DNA of 64,000 nt from Streptomyces mashuensis (GCF_014654785.1 NZ_BNBD01000003.1:62001-126000), one strand, 5' to 3'; counted from the stretch's first letter, positions 1 to 9,452 are shown. Notes: generated by a model from the letters alone, not told the origin. Made by a program: numbers and translations.

Positions 1-1
1 G

Positions 2-502
2 CTGCTGCTGGCCGGCCATCCGGACGGGCTGACCGGGGACCAGCTGGCGACGGCGCTGTACGGGGAGCGGTCGCTGCCGCCGGTGACGTTGCGGGCGGAG
101 TTGTCGCGGCTGCGGCGGCTGGCAGGCGGGCTGCTGGCCTCGCGCCCGTACCGGCTGGCGGTGCCGGTGGAGACGGACGCAACGGCGGTGGAGCGGCTGC
201 TGGCGGAGGGCGAGGTGCGGGAGGCGGTGCGCGCGTACGCGGGGCCGCTGCTGCCGTCCTCGGAGGCGCCGGGGGTGTGCCGGATGCGCCGGCTGCTGGA
301 GGACCGGCTGCGCCGGGCCGTGCTGGGCAGCGGTGACGCGGGCGCGCTGCAACTGTGGGTGGACGCGCCGTGGGGCGAGGACGACCTGGAGGTGTGGGAG
401 CGGCTGCTGGTGGTACTGCCGCGGGGCGCGGCGCACCGCGGGCGGGTGGCGGCGCGCACCGGGGAGCTGCGGGCAACGTTCGCGCAACCTGCGCGGGGCT
501 AG
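2..502 (+). CDS. C-terminal part of a winged-helix regulatory protein (5' end outside window)
   Basis: The frame is open from the left edge to TAG at 500-502, so only the C-terminus is present. It reads as a [11 protein letters not shown] helix-turn-helix-like stretch followed by [13 protein letters not shown], the pattern of winged-helix domains that end actinobacterial GAF-domain regulators. It lies 65 bases upstream of an aldehyde dehydrogenase in the same direction, an arrangement common for regulators of alcohol or aldehyde oxidation. The GAF part is not visible, so the family call is inference. The product probably acts in the cytoplasm as a transcription regulator. Confidence 0.6.
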   Translation: MLLAGHPDGLTGDQLATALYGERSLPPVTLRAELSRLRRLAGGLLASRPYRLAVPVETDATAVERLLAEGEVREAVRAYAGPLLPSSEAPGVCRMRRLLEDRLRRAVLGSGDAGALQLWVDAPWGEDDLEVWERLLVVLPRGAAHRGRVAARTGELRATFAQPARG

Positions 503-567
503 CGTCCTGCCGTCGTGGCCGTCCCGCGCCGGAGGCGGGCGGCACTGGAGTGGACGGAAGGCCCGCC

Positions 568-2091
568 ATGACCCGCTACGCCAGCCCCGGTTCGGCCGGG
601 GCGATCGTCGGCTACCGGCCCCGGTACGACCACTGGATCGGCGGCGAGTACGTACCGCCCAAGCAGGGCCGGTACTTCGAGGACGTGAGCCCGGTGAACG
701 GGCAGCCGTTCACGGAGGTCGCCCGGGGCACGGAGGAGGACGTGGAACGCGCCCTGGACGCGGCCCACGCGGCGGCGCCGGCGTGGGGCCGCACCTCGCC
801 CGCCGAACGGGCGGCGGTGCTGGGCCGCATCGCGGACCGCATGGAGCAGAACCTGGAGGCGCTGGCGGTCGCCGAGTCCTGGGAGAACGGCAAACCGGTG
901 CGGGAGACGCTGGCCGCGGACATCCCGCTGGCCGTCGACCACTTCCGCTACTTCGCGGCGGCCATCCGCGCCCAGGAGGGCGGCCTGGCGGAGCTGGACG
1001 AGGACACGGTCGCGTACCACTTCCACGAGCCGCTGGGCGTGGTGGCCCAGATCATCCCGTGGAACTTCCCGCTGCTGCTGGCGGCGTGGAAACTGGCACC
1101 GGCGCTGGCGGCCGGCAACGCGGTGGTCCTCAAACCGGCCGAGCAGACGCCGGCGTCGCTGCACGTGTGGCTGGACCTGGTGGCGGACCTGCTGCCGCCG
1201 GGCGTCCTCAACGTCGTCAACGGCTTCGGCCCGGAGGCCGGCCGCCCGCTGGCGCAGAGCCCGCGGGTGGCGAAGGTCTCGTTCACGGGCGAGACGACGA
1301 CGGGCAAGCTGATCCTCGGGTACGCGGCGGAGACCCTGAAGCCGGTCACCCTGGAACTGGGCGGCAAGAGCCCGAACATCTTCTTCGACGACGTCTCGGC
1401 GGCCGACGACGACTTCCGCGACAAGGCCCTGGAGGGCTTCACCCTCTTCGCCCTCAACCAGGGCGAGGTCTGCACCTGCCCCTCCCGCGCCCTGATCCAG
1501 CGCGGCCACTACGACGCGTTCCTGGAAGCGGCGGTGGCCCGCACGGAGGCCATCGTCCCGGGCCACCCCCTGGACACCACCACCATGATCGGCGCACAGG
1601 CGTCGGCCGAACAACTCGACAAGATTCTCTCCTACTTCGGCATCGCCCGCAGCGAAGGAGCCCGCACCCTCACCGGCGGCACCCGGGCCCACCTCGGCGG
1701 CGAACTCGCCGACGGCTACTACATCGAGCCCACCATCCTCGAGGGCCACAACCGCATGCGGGTCTTCCAGGAGGAAATCTTCGGCCCGGTCGTCTCGGTC
1801 ACCCCCTTCACCGACCTCGCCGACGCCATCGCCATCGCCAACGACACCCCGTACGGCCTCGGCGCCGGCGTCTGGACCCGCAACACCACCACCGCCTACC
1901 GAGCCGCCCGCTCCCTCCACGCCGGCCGCGTCTGGACGAACTGCTACCACACCTACCCGGCCCACGCCGCCTTCGGCGGCTACAAGGCCTCGGGCTTCGG
2001 CCGCGAGGGCCACAGCATGACGCTGAACCACTACCAGCAGACGAAGAACGTGCTGGTGAGTTATTCGGCTAAGAAGCTGGGGTTCTTCTAG
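568..2091 (+). CDS. NAD(P)-dependent aldehyde dehydrogenase
   Basis: The 507-residue product has full family length and all catalytic landmarks: PWNFP with the substrate-binding Asn near residue 166, LELGGKSPN with the general-base Glu near 263, and the nucleophilic Cys near 302 in [10 protein letters not shown]. It should oxidise an aldehyde to the acid with NAD(P)+ in the cytoplasm. The sequence is closest in style to the ExaC/AldB acetaldehyde dehydrogenases. I chose ATG 568 because the protein aligns from [11 protein letters not shown] and a GGA-rich stretch precedes it; longer frames upstream are low-complexity. It probably belongs with the regulator just upstream. Family is sure, substrate is not. 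Confidence 0.95.
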   Translation: MTRYASPGSAGAIVGYRPRYDHWIGGEYVPPKQGRYFEDVSPVNGQPFTEVARGTEEDVERALDAAHAAAPAWGRTSPAERAAVLGRIADRMEQNLEALAVAESWENGKPVRETLAADIPLAVDHFRYFAAAIRAQEGGLAELDEDTVAYHFHEPLGVVAQIIPWNFPLLLAAWKLAPALAAGNAVVLKPAEQTPASLHVWLDLVADLLPPGVLNVVNGFGPEAGRPLAQSPRVAKVSFTGETTTGKLILGYAAETLKPVTLELGGKSPNIFFDDVSAADDDFRDKALEGFTLFALNQGEVCTCPSRALIQRGHYDAFLEAAVARTEAIVPGHPLDTTTMIGAQASAEQLDKILSYFGIARSEGARTLTGGTRAHLGGELADGYYIEPTILEGHNRMRVFQEEIFGPVVSVTPFTDLADAIAIANDTPYGLGAGVWTRNTTTAYRAARSLHAGRVWTNCYHTYPAHAAFGGYKASGFGREGHSMTLNHYQQTKNVLVSYSAKKLGFF

Positions 2092-2176
2092 GGGCGAGTG
2101 AGGGGCGCCGCCCGTTCCGGACGAGGACGCTCCCCTCAAGGGTTTCCAGGAACGCCCGATCGCCTGCACCGAGGCC

Positions 2177-2497
2177 ATGTACGCCCTCGGCTGGGTGCTG
2201 CCCGAGCATGCGAGCGACCCACGGTGCACCGAACTCAGCGGTGGTCTTGCCGGCCACACCGAGTCGGGCACCTTCCGCATGCCGCGCGCCGAGGTCCGCC
2301 CCTGGCTCGCTTCGCTTTCCGGGGAGCGGAACAAGCCGGGCGGCTTGGACACCGACGGCGTGGTGGAACGGAAGGAAGGGCTCAGCCTCAGCGTCCTCCG
2401 GCCGCCGGGCAGTCTTGAGGCCGGCGAGGTGAGGGTGGATGTCCGCTGGGAAGGCGAGGACACCGCAGTCGTCACCTGCGAGACCTCCGGCCGCTGA
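2177..2497 (+). CDS. Small protein of unknown function, possibly a gene remnant
   Basis: The frame has Streptomyces-like codon bias and a protein-like composition (MYALGWVLPEHA at the start, VTCETSGR at the end). Coding-like sequence continues upstream to a stop at 2099-2101, with no ATG, GTG or TTG before 2177. No ribosome binding site precedes 2177. This suggests the 3' remnant of a larger gene that lost its beginning next to the aldehyde dehydrogenase. No family was recognised. It converges on the AraC-type regulator, leaving 4 bases between them. Confidence 0.4.
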   Translation: MYALGWVLPEHASDPRCTELSGGLAGHTESGTFRMPRAEVRPWLASLSGERNKPGGLDTDGVVERKEGLSLSVLRPPGSLEAGEVRVDVRWEGEDTAVVTCETSGR

Positions 2498-2501
2498 GGA
2501 C

Positions 2502-3485
2502 TCACCCGAACGCCCTCCGGTATTCCGTAGGTGTCACCCCCACCCGGGCCGTGAAGTGACGGCGGAGGTTGGCTCCTGTGCCCAGGCCGCTGCGTTCGGC
2601 GATCTGGTCCACGGGGAGGTCCGTGGCTTCCAGGAGTGACTGGGCGCGGGTGAGGCGTTGGTTGAGGAGCCATTGGAGGGGGGTGGTGCCGGTGGAGGCG
2701 TGGAGGCGGCGGAAGAAGGTGCGGGGGCTGAGGCCGGCGCGGCGGGCCAGGTCGGCGACTGTGAGGGGTTCGTCGAGGTGGGCCGTGGCCCAGGCGAGGA
2801 CCGGGGCCAGGCCGTCGTCGTCGCGGACCGGGACCGTGAGGTCGACGAACTGGGCCTGGCCGCCCGGGCGGTGGGCCGGGACGACCATGCGGCGGGCCAG
2901 CTGGTTGGCCACATGCGCGCCCAGGTCGCGGCGGACGATGTGGAGGCACAGGTCCAGGCCGGCGGCCACGCCCGCGCTGGTGAGCACGGTGCCGTCGTCC
3001 ACGTACAGCACGCTGTCGTCCACCTTGACCCGCGGGTAGCGGCGGGCCAGGTCGGCGGTGTGCTCCCAGTGCGCCGCCGCCCGGCGGCCGTCCAGGATGC
3101 CCGCCGCCGCCAGCGCGAACGCCCCGGTGCACAGGGACACCATGCGCGCCCCCGCGTCGGCCGCGCGCCGGAGTTCGCGCACCAGGGCCGGTGGCACCTC
3201 CTCCTCGCCCGTCACGCACGCGTCCGGCACCGACGTGACGATCACCGTGTCCGCGTCCGCCAGCGCGTCCCAGCCGTGCCGGGCCCGCAGCGCGAAGCCG
3301 TGGCCGGCCGGCACCGCGTCCGCGCCCGGGTGTTCCACGCACAGCCGCAGGTCGTACCAGCGATCGACCGGAAGCGGGTGCGGGATGCCGAACACCGCGC
3401 AGGCGATGCCCAGTTCGTACACGTCCCAGAGAGGTAAGTCCTGGTGGCCGAGGACGGCCACGGCCACGGTGCCCGGAGTGGTCAT
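2502..3485 (-). CDS. GlxA-type AraC family transcriptional regulator with DJ-1/PfpI domain
   Basis: The 327-residue protein has an N-terminal DJ-1/PfpI (class I amidotransferase-like) domain, about residues 1-190, containing VSLCTGAFALAAAGILDGR, which carries the family nucleophile-elbow Cys. A C-terminal AraC double helix-turn-helix follows (LTVADLARRAGLSPRTFFRRLH, then IAERSGLGTGANLRRHF). Such proteins are cytoplasmic regulators that often control a neighbouring operon. The start MTTPGTVAVAVL at 3485 fits the family; a longer frame upstream is unlikely. It is divergent from the oxidoreductase at 3629 and probably controls it. Confidence 0.93.
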   Translation of the reverse strand: MTTPGTVAVAVLGHQDLPLWDVYELGIACAVFGIPHPLPVDRWYDLRLCVEHPGADAVPAGHGFALRARHGWDALADADTVIVTSVPDACVTGEEEVPPALVRELRRAADAGARMVSLCTGAFALAAAGILDGRRAAAHWEHTADLARRYPRVKVDDSVLYVDDGTVLTSAGVAAGLDLCLHIVRRDLGAHVANQLARRMVVPAHRPGGQAQFVDLTVPVRDDDGLAPVLAWATAHLDEPLTVADLARRAGLSPRTFFRRLHASTGTTPLQWLLNQRLTRAQSLLEATDLPVDQIAERSGLGTGANLRRHFTARVGVTPTEYRRAFG

Positions 3486-3510
3486 GCGCCGCAGCCTATC
3501 CGGCACCCAT

Positions 3511-3543
3511 GGCAGGAATCGTTCGTGGATGGGCAATCCTGCC
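3511..3543. promoter_or_regulatory. Inverted repeat in a divergent promoter region, possible operator
   Basis: Arms GGCAGGA (3511-3517) and TCCTGCC (3537-3543) form a perfect 7-bp inverted repeat in the 143-bp gap between the AraC-type regulator and the oxidoreductase. The place suits an operator for that regulator. This is inference; no binding site for this protein is known to me. Confidence 0.35.
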
Positions 3544-3628
3544 GGTGTTGGCTTGTCGTGGGCGGTGGAAGGGTGGGTCCTGTTCAGTCCGGACCTTCCT
3601 CCAACCTCCGCCAAGGAATATGCCTTTC

Positions 3629-4489
3629 ATGTCGCACGTCACCGTTCTCGGCCTCGGCTCCATGGGGTCCGCCCTCGCCGGCTCCTTCCTCTCCGCCGGG
3701 CACCAGGTCACCGTCTGGAACCGCACCGCCGCCCGCGCCGAACCGCTCGTCGCGCGCGGCGCCGCAGCGGCCGCGACGGCCGGCGAGGCCGTCGCCGCCG
3801 CGCCGCTCGTCGTCGCCTGCGTGCTCGACTACGACGCGCTGCGCACCCTCCTGGCCGGCCACGAGGCCGCCCTCGCCGGGCGGACCCTGGTCAACCTCAC
3901 CTCCGGCTCGCCGGAACAGGCCCGCGAGACGGCCGCCTGGGCGGCCGGGCACGGCATCGCGTACCTGGACGGCGCCATCATGAACACCCCGCCCCACATC
4001 GGCGCCCCCGGCACGATGCTGCTCTACAGCGGCGACCCCGCCGCGCTCGCCCGGCACCACGACACCCTCGCCGCCCTCGGCGACCCCGTCGACCTGGGCG
4101 AGGACGCCGGCCGTGCCGGTCTCTACGACACCGCGCTGCTCGGGCTGATGTGGGCCACGCTCGGCGGCTGGCTGCACGGCGTGGCGCTCGCCGCGGCGGA
4201 CGGCGTGCCGGCGACGGAGTTCACGCCCGTCGCCAACCGCTGGCTGTCCGGCGCGGTCGCCGGGTTCCTCAGCGCGTACGCGCCGCAGACGGACGCCCGC
4301 AGCTACCCCGGCGACGACGCGACCCTCGACGTCCACCTCGCCGCCATGCAGCACCTGCTGCACGCCAGCCGCGACCGGGGGGTCGACACCGCGCTGCCGG
4401 AGCTGTTCGCCCGGCAGACGGAGCGGGCCATCGCCGCCGGGCACGGCGCGGACAGCTACGCCCGCCTCATCGAGGTCATCGCCAAGTGA
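3629..4489 (+). CDS. NADPH-dependent imine-reductase-like / 6-phosphogluconate-dehydrogenase-type oxidoreductase
   Basis: The 286-residue protein opens with a Rossmann motif, VTVLGLGSMGSALAGSF, followed by VWNRTAARAEPLVARGA, the nucleotide-binding pattern of the NAD-binding 6PGDH/beta-hydroxyacid dehydrogenase superfamily. Length and the helical C-terminal half fit imine reductases, which reduce cyclic imines with NADPH. ATG 3629 is preceded by AAGGA at 3613-3617; ATG 3620 lies too close to that site. The next gene starts inside this stop codon (GTGA), so the two are translationally coupled. Substrate unknown. Confidence 0.9.
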   Translation: MSHVTVLGLGSMGSALAGSFLSAGHQVTVWNRTAARAEPLVARGAAAAATAGEAVAAAPLVVACVLDYDALRTLLAGHEAALAGRTLVNLTSGSPEQARETAAWAAGHGIAYLDGAIMNTPPHIGAPGTMLLYSGDPAALARHHDTLAALGDPVDLGEDAGRAGLYDTALLGLMWATLGGWLHGVALAAADGVPATEFTPVANRWLSGAVAGFLSAYAPQTDARSYPGDDATLDVHLAAMQHLLHASRDRGVDTALPELFARQTERAIAAGHGADSYARLIEVIAK

Positions 4490-5109
4490 CCGCCCTCCGC
4501 ACCACCACCGACTGGCCCCGGCTCGTCACCGAGGCCGCCGCCACGACGACCGCGCTGCTGGAACGGGCCGCCGGCGCCGACTGGACGGTCCGCCCGCAGG
4601 ACAGCGAGTGGACCGCCCGGGACACGCTCGACCACCTCGCCCTCGGCGTGCTCGGCTACGCGGGCCTCCTCGTCGCCCGCCCCACCGACCGCTACATCAC
4701 GCTGTTCGGCTCGCTCGACCCCGCCGCGCCCGTCCCGCACCGCCTGGAGGGGCTGCGGATCGCCGCGGCGCTGCTCGCGAGCACGGTGCGGGACGCGCCC
4801 GCGGACGTACGGGCGTGGCACCCGTGGGGGCACTCGGACGGCCCCGGCTTCGCCGCGATGGGCGTGGTCGAGCTGCTGGTGCACACCCACGACCTCGCCG
4901 GCACGTTCGGACTGCGGTGGTCGCCGCCCGACGCCCTGGCCGCCCCGGCCGTCGCCCGGCTCTTCCCGGACGCGCCGCAGGGGCACGCGCCCGGCACCAC
5001 CTTGCTCTGGTGCACGGGACGCGTGGCGCTCCCCGGCCACCCGCGGCGCCCCGCGGGCGCCTGGTCCTGGGACGGGCGCGTCCGCCCGGAGCCACCGGCC
5101 GGCCACTGA
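4486..5109 (+). CDS. DinB-fold maleylpyruvate isomerase-like protein (MDMPI family)
   Basis: The 207-residue product resembles the N-terminal domain of mycothiol-dependent maleylpyruvate isomerases: WTARDTLDHLALG and LLVHTHDLAG supply the His residues that bind metal in the DinB four-helix fold. Family members are small-molecule thiol-dependent enzymes of actinobacteria. The GTG start overlaps the stop of the oxidoreductase by four bases, so the two form an operon and may act on the same compound. Exact reaction unknown. Confidence 0.8.
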   Translation: MTALRTTTDWPRLVTEAAATTTALLERAAGADWTVRPQDSEWTARDTLDHLALGVLGYAGLLVARPTDRYITLFGSLDPAAPVPHRLEGLRIAAALLASTVRDAPADVRAWHPWGHSDGPGFAAMGVVELLVHTHDLAGTFGLRWSPPDALAAPAVARLFPDAPQGHAPGTTLLWCTGRVALPGHPRRPAGAWSWDGRVRPEPPAGH

Positions 5110-5334
5110 CGATTTGTCGGCAATTGCGGGGGCCACGGGGGTGCTCCCGCACCAGTCGGCAGGCAGGCCGACGGGCAGCGTGGCGGGCAGTGCGCGGACC
5201 GGCCGGCGGGGCCGTCGGACGGAGTGCGGATCATCCGTGTGGCGCAGGCCGGTTACCGAATGGAGCAATACGGCTACCCACCGGATGCTCCGTCCGGAGC
5301 GCGGGGTGAACCTCGGAGCAAGGAGGTACATCCA

Positions 5335-5967
5335 ATGAAGTCAATTCGTACCGCACTGTGCGGCACGCTGACGGCCGTTGCCGTCTGCGCGGCTCCGGCC
5401 GCGTACGCCCTCGACAGCTCCGTCGTTCCCGTCAAGGCCGAGAGCCGTCTGGTCCCCATGTCGGGCAGCTGCGACGGCTGGGACCACGACGACTGCGACG
5501 ACCACGGCCGCGACCACGGCCGGGAGCACGGGCGCGACCACGACCGCGACCACGGCGACCGGGACCACGGCGACCGTGACCACGGGCGCGAGCACGGCCG
5601 CGACCACGGCGACCGCGACCGCGACCACGGCCGGGAGCACGGGCGCGACCACGACCGGGACCACGACCACGGGCGCGAGCACGGCCGTGACCACGACCGC
5701 GACCGCGACCACGGCCGCGAGCACGGGCGCGACCACGACCGCGACCACGGTGGCTGGGACCGCGACCGCGACCACGGCCGGGAGCACGGTCGTGAGCACG
5801 GCCGCCCGCACGGTCCGGCACACGCCGGTGGTGGCGCCACCTCGCAGGCCGCTGCGGGTGACGCCGCTTCCCTGGAGACCCCCGCGCTCGCCGTCGCCGG
5901 CGCCACGCTGGGTCTCGCCGGTGGCCTGATCTGGTACCGCCGCCGCGCCGCTGCGGCCAAGCAGTGA
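5335..5967 (+). CDS. Secreted His/Asp/Arg repeat protein with a C-terminal membrane anchor
   Basis: The 210-residue product starts with a Sec signal peptide (MKSIRTALCGTLTAVAVC, likely cleaved after AYA). Residues about 50-160 are nearly pure repeats of the kind DHGREHGRDHDRD. The C-terminus has a hydrophobic helix (PALAVAGATLGLAGGLIWY) and a basic tail RRR, the layout of a sortase substrate, but the expected LPxTG/LAxTG motif is replaced by something like LETPA. AGGAGG at 5321-5326 fixes the start. A class F sortase follows 19 bases later. The many His and Asp residues suggest metal or hydrogen binding outside the cell (inference). Confidence 0.85.
   Translation: MKSIRTALCGTLTAVAVCAAPAAYALDSSVVPVKAESRLVPMSGSCDGWDHDDCDDHGRDHGREHGRDHDRDHGDRDHGDRDHGREHGRDHGDRDRDHGREHGRDHDRDHDHGREHGRDHDRDRDHGREHGRDHDRDHGGWDRDRDHGREHGREHGRPHGPAHAGGGATSQAAAGDAASLETPALAVAGATLGLAGGLIWYRRRAAAAKQ
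5494..5811 (+). repeat. Degenerate tandem repeat coding for DHGRE/DHGRD units
   Basis: About 320 bases are built from units such as CACGGCCGGGAGCACGG and CGCGACCACGACCGC. The repeat stays in frame through its whole length, so selection acts on the protein. A similar repeat lies at 27420-27775. Confidence 0.8.
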
Positions 5968-5986
5968 CGGGAAGCGAACCGGCGAC

Positions 5987-6721
5987 ATGTCAGAAGAGCG
6001 CACAGGCGGTGTCAACCGTCTGCTGACAGGGGCGGCCTGGGTGGCGATGCTGCTGGCCCTCTGGCTGTGGGGCCACGACATCACGGTGGACGAGCCGATA
6101 TCCGCGGCTCCGAAGACCGGTGACGTCGCCGCCGCGCGCCGACCCCCTGCGCCCGGCCTGCCCCCGGCGATCGAACCGTTGCCGGGGGCCGGCCCCAAGA
6201 CCCTGATCATCAAGTCGATGGGGCTGGAGGCGCCGGTCGAGGCGCACGGCCTCGACGCGCAGGGCGGCCCCGAGCCGCCGCCGTACGAGCGGCCCAACAG
6301 CGTCGCCTGGTGGCAGGACGGGCCCGCGCCCGGCAGCACCGGCGCGGCCGTGCTCACCGGGCACGTGGACACCAAGCAGTCGCCCGCCGTCTTCGTCGAG
6401 CTGCGCACCATCAAGCGCGGCGCGACCATCAGCGTCGTCCGGACGGACGGCTCCACGGCCGACTTCACCGTCGAGGACGTGTCGCTCGTCGACCGCAAGC
6501 ACTTCGACGACCAGAAGGTGTACGCGCCCCGCGAGGAGGACCGCGCGGAGCTGCGTCTCATCACGTGCGGCGGCGACTACGACCGTGCCAAGCACCTGTA
6601 CACCGCGAACGTGGTGGTCTCCGCCTACCTCACGGGCGCGCGCCAGGTGCCCGTCCCCGCGCCTGCGCCCACCCCGGCCGACGGCGGCTCCGGGGGCGGC
6701 GGGTCCGACGCGGACGCCTGA
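5987..6721 (+). CDS. Class F sortase
   Basis: The 244-residue protein has an N-terminal membrane anchor (LLTGAAWVAMLLALWLWG), a Pro-rich linker and a sortase domain. Catalytic residues are visible: His in LTGHVD, Cys in LRLITCGGD and a likely Arg in DYDRAKHLY. Class F sortases are extracytoplasmic transpeptidases of actinobacteria that attach surface proteins to peptidoglycan. Its position right after the repeat protein suggests that protein is its substrate, although the substrate lacks a classic LPxTG motif. ATG 5987 follows the upstream stop by 19 bases. Confidence 0.9.
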   Translation: MSEERTGGVNRLLTGAAWVAMLLALWLWGHDITVDEPISAAPKTGDVAAARRPPAPGLPPAIEPLPGAGPKTLIIKSMGLEAPVEAHGLDAQGGPEPPPYERPNSVAWWQDGPAPGSTGAAVLTGHVDTKQSPAVFVELRTIKRGATISVVRTDGSTADFTVEDVSLVDRKHFDDQKVYAPREEDRAELRLITCGGDYDRAKHLYTANVVVSAYLTGARQVPVPAPAPTPADGGSGGGGSDADA

Positions 6722-6777
6722 CCCCGCGCGGCCCGGTGGCCCGAACTCCTGACCGACCGGTCCGCAGGTGACGTCCC

Positions 6778-6794
6778 GGCGCCCTTCCGGCGCC
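6778..6794. terminator. Short hairpin between convergent genes
   Basis: GGCGCC, loop CTTCC, GGCGCC lies in the 146-bp gap between the sortase and the convergent c-di-GMP gene. There is no T-run, so termination is only plausible. Confidence 0.3.
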
Positions 6795-6867
6795 ATGGTT
6801 GGCCGGAATCCACCCGGGAAGCCCGACATCCCGGTCGGTTTGTTTTCCTCACCCGTTCACGGCGTCT

Positions 6868-9120
6868 TCACGGCGCCGGCGACGCCGCGTCCGCCAGGGA
6901 GAGGGCATGCAGCCGCTCCGGCGGGCCGGGGCGCGCGTAGTACCAGCCCTGCGCCGTGTCGCAGCCGAGTAAACGCAAGTGGTCGGCCTGGGCGCCGGTT
7001 TCCACGCCCTCCACCGTGACCGACAGGTCCAGGGTGTGGGCGAGCGAGACGATCCCCTCCACGATCTTCACGTCCACCGGGTCGGCGGGCGCGCACTGCA
7101 TGCCGCGGGTGAAGGAGCGGTCGAGCTTGAGCGTGCTGACCGGCATCCGGCGCAGGTAGGAGAGGTTGGAGTAGCCGGTGCCGAAGTCGTCGAGGGCTAT
7201 GTCGACGCCCAGGTCGGCCAGTTGCCGCAGGGGCCGCAGCTCGGCCTCGTCCGCGCCGATGAGGGCGTTCTCGGTGACCTCCAGGCAGAGCGCCGACGGG
7301 TCGAGACCGGCGTTGTCCAGGACGGCGACGATGTCGGCGACCAGCGAGGGGTGGCGCAGCTGGGACGGCGAGAGGTTGACGTTCACGCGCATCGGGCCGT
7401 CGTGCGCCGCCGCCCCCTCGCACCGCCAGGAACGGGCCTGCCGGGCGGCCTCCTCCAGCACCCAGCGGCCGAGCGGCACGATGAGGCCGGTGCTCTCGGC
7501 GAGCGGGATGAACTGGTCGGGGCCCAGCACCCCGTGGGCCGGGTGCAGCCAGCGGACCAGCGCCTCGGCGCCCCGCACCGTGCCGTCGGAGAGCCGCACC
7601 AGGGGCTGGTACTCGATGAAGAACTCGCCGTTGTCCAGGGCCGTGGGCAGGCAGTTGGTGAGGCTGTGGCGGGCGATGACGCGGGCGTCGGTGTCGGCGT
7701 CGGCGAGCTCGTAGCGGTTCCCGCCGGCGGCCTTGGCCCGGTACATGGTGATGTCGGCGCTGCGCAGCACCTCCGCCGCGCCCAGTTCGCCGCGCGCGCC
7801 CTCGACGACGCCGATGCTGGCCCGTACGGACAGGTCGCGGCCGTCCAGCCGGACGGGTTCGGCGAGGGCGGCGAGCATCCGGCGGGCCAGGGCCGTGACG
7901 TGGGCCTGGGCGGAGGGGCCGGTGATGCCGGTGACGAGGGCCACGAACTCGTCGCCGCCGAGGCGGGCGACGAGTTCACCGGGGGCGGTGGCGCAGCCGC
8001 GCAGCCGGTCCGCGACGGCGACGAGCAGCTGGTCGCCGACGGTGTGGCCCAGGCTGTCGTTGACGGACTTGAAGCCGTCGAGGTCCAGGTAGACCAGCCC
8101 GAACCGGCCACCGGCGGACTCCTCCGGGCCCCCCTCCTCCCCGCCGTCCGGCGCCAGCGCCCGGTCGAGCCGTTCGAAGAACAGGGCCCGGTTGGGCAGG
8201 CCGGTGAGGGCGTCGTGAGTGGCCTCGTAGCGGAGCCGCTCGTGCAGCCGGCGCCGCTCGGTGATGTCCTCCATCATCGCGAGCTGGTACCGCGGTTCGC
8301 CGGAGGCGTCGCGCAGCAGGGAGACGGACATGTCGGTCCACAGGACGCTGCCGTCGCTGCGGTAGTAGGGCTTCTCGACGCGGTAGCGGTCGCGTTCGCC
8401 GCGGACGAGCTCCCGGTACAGGACCCAGAAGTCGGCGGAGTCGTCGGGGTGCACGAGTTCGCCGACGTTGCGGCCGGCGAGCATGCTGCCGGGGTCGCCG
8501 AACATGCGCTTGAGGGCATCGTTGACGCGCAGGATGCGGCCCTCGACGTCGGCGATGCCCACGCCGACGCTGGTGCTGCCGAAGACCGCGCGGAAGCGCT
8601 GCTCGCTGTGGTGCAGGGCCTCTTCGCACTCGGCGTGCGCGGCCAGCGCGGCGCCGGCCACGGCCTCCTGCTCGGCGAGGGTGTACGCGCGCAGGGCGCG
8701 GGCGAACCCGGAGGCGACGGCGTGCTGGAGCCGGGCGCACCGGGCGCGGCTCTCCTCGGCGGGCAGGGCGGGTTCGGGCGGGCAGTAGAGCACGAGGTAG
8801 GACTCGATGACGCCGAGGGTCTGGGCCAGCGCCTCGGGGTCGGTGCACTGCGCGCGGACGAGCGCCTCGCCGACGCGGGCGCCGGGCTTGGGGTCGAAGG
8901 GGCGGGCGCGGAGGGCGTCGCGGAGCGTCCGGGCCAGAGGTATGAGGTACCGCTCGAACTCGGCCCGCGTCATCGTCGTGGCCGGCATCGCCGGGTGGAC
9001 CGCGCGGCTCCAGATGGCGGCGAAGCGCCGCAGCCGGTCGTCCCCCGGGGCGGTGCCGGGGGTGGTTGCCGCCATGGCGGCATACGAAACCGGGATGGCG
9101 GTTTGATTCACAGGCAGCAT
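6868..9120 (-). CDS. PAS-GGDEF-EAL bifunctional c-di-GMP signalling protein (RmdA-like)
   Basis: The 750-residue cytoplasmic protein has a helical N-terminal region (about 1-180), a PAS/PAC domain (about 185-310), a GGDEF domain with intact RLGGDEF and an EAL domain with intact AEALVRW, LDDFGTGYSNL and VEGVETGAQ. Both diguanylate cyclase and phosphodiesterase sites look intact. The order and wording resemble the RmdA family that tunes c-di-GMP, and through BldD, the switch to aerial growth in Streptomyces; the equation is from memory. The start is unsure: ATG 9120, GTG 9111 and ATG 9075 all lack a clear ribosome binding site. Confidence 0.92.
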   Translation of the reverse strand: MLPVNQTAIPVSYAAMAATTPGTAPGDDRLRRFAAIWSRAVHPAMPATTMTRAEFERYLIPLARTLRDALRARPFDPKPGARVGEALVRAQCTDPEALAQTLGVIESYLVLYCPPEPALPAEESRARCARLQHAVASGFARALRAYTLAEQEAVAGAALAAHAECEEALHHSEQRFRAVFGSTSVGVGIADVEGRILRVNDALKRMFGDPGSMLAGRNVGELVHPDDSADFWVLYRELVRGERDRYRVEKPYYRSDGSVLWTDMSVSLLRDASGEPRYQLAMMEDITERRRLHERLRYEATHDALTGLPNRALFFERLDRALAPDGGEEGGPEESAGGRFGLVYLDLDGFKSVNDSLGHTVGDQLLVAVADRLRGCATAPGELVARLGGDEFVALVTGITGPSAQAHVTALARRMLAALAEPVRLDGRDLSVRASIGVVEGARGELGAAEVLRSADITMYRAKAAGGNRYELADADTDARVIARHSLTNCLPTALDNGEFFIEYQPLVRLSDGTVRGAEALVRWLHPAHGVLGPDQFIPLAESTGLIVPLGRWVLEEAARQARSWRCEGAAAHDGPMRVNVNLSPSQLRHPSLVADIVAVLDNAGLDPSALCLEVTENALIGADEAELRPLRQLADLGVDIALDDFGTGYSNLSYLRRMPVSTLKLDRSFTRGMQCAPADPVDVKIVEGIVSLAHTLDLSVTVEGVETGAQADHLRLLGCDTAQGWYYARPGPPERLHALSLADAASPAP

Positions 9121-9452
9121 TCTGCCACCGAACCGCGCGGTCACGGCTGCCGCCCCACCCCGGCCGGACGGGCCGCGCGCACGGTGCCCTCGGGGCCGCC
9201 CCGGTCTGGACGCTCCATCAAGACTGTGTCTCCAGCTCATCGCAGGGGTGTTGAGCAGAGGCTACTGATCGTTCGTTCGAAGGGAAGCGGCAAGCGGAGA
9301 TGGATGATCCGCATTCGGCCACCGCTGCCCCACCCTCCCCCTCCGCCCCGGACAAATGATCACATGATTCCCCATGTAACGACACGCAGATACCGGGTGC
9401 AGTGGCGCGCACGCCCGGCGCACCGCCGTCGCGCGCGCCACCTGTCACACGG
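9121..9452. other. 332-bp gap: leader of the c-di-GMP gene and end of the peptidase transcript
   Basis: Both flanking genes run leftward, so this gap holds the promoter and 5' leader of the c-di-GMP gene and the 3' end of the peptidase gene. No open frame looks coding. The only structure I see is the hairpin at 9402-9441, listed separately. Confidence 0.5.
9402..9441 (-). terminator. GC-rich hairpin downstream of the C39 peptidase gene
   Basis: GTGGCGCGC (9402-9410) pairs with GCGCGCCAC (9433-9441) just after the peptidase stop on the minus strand. No U-run follows, as is usual in Streptomyces. Confidence 0.4.

Noticed and set aside
2098..2418. Alternative frame overlapping the small protein at 2177
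   Set aside because: Arg-rich shadow composition; the frame of 2177 has better codon bias and protein character.
499..3342. Very long open frame on the minus strand opposite the aldehyde dehydrogenase
   Set aside because: Low-complexity Arg/Gly/Pro product, a shadow of the high-GC gene on the other strand; it also crosses the AraC-type regulator.
5494..5811. Regular repeats that resemble a CRISPR array
   Set aside because: Units are short, unspaced and in frame, and encode an Asp/His/Arg repeat; there are no spacers and no cas genes.
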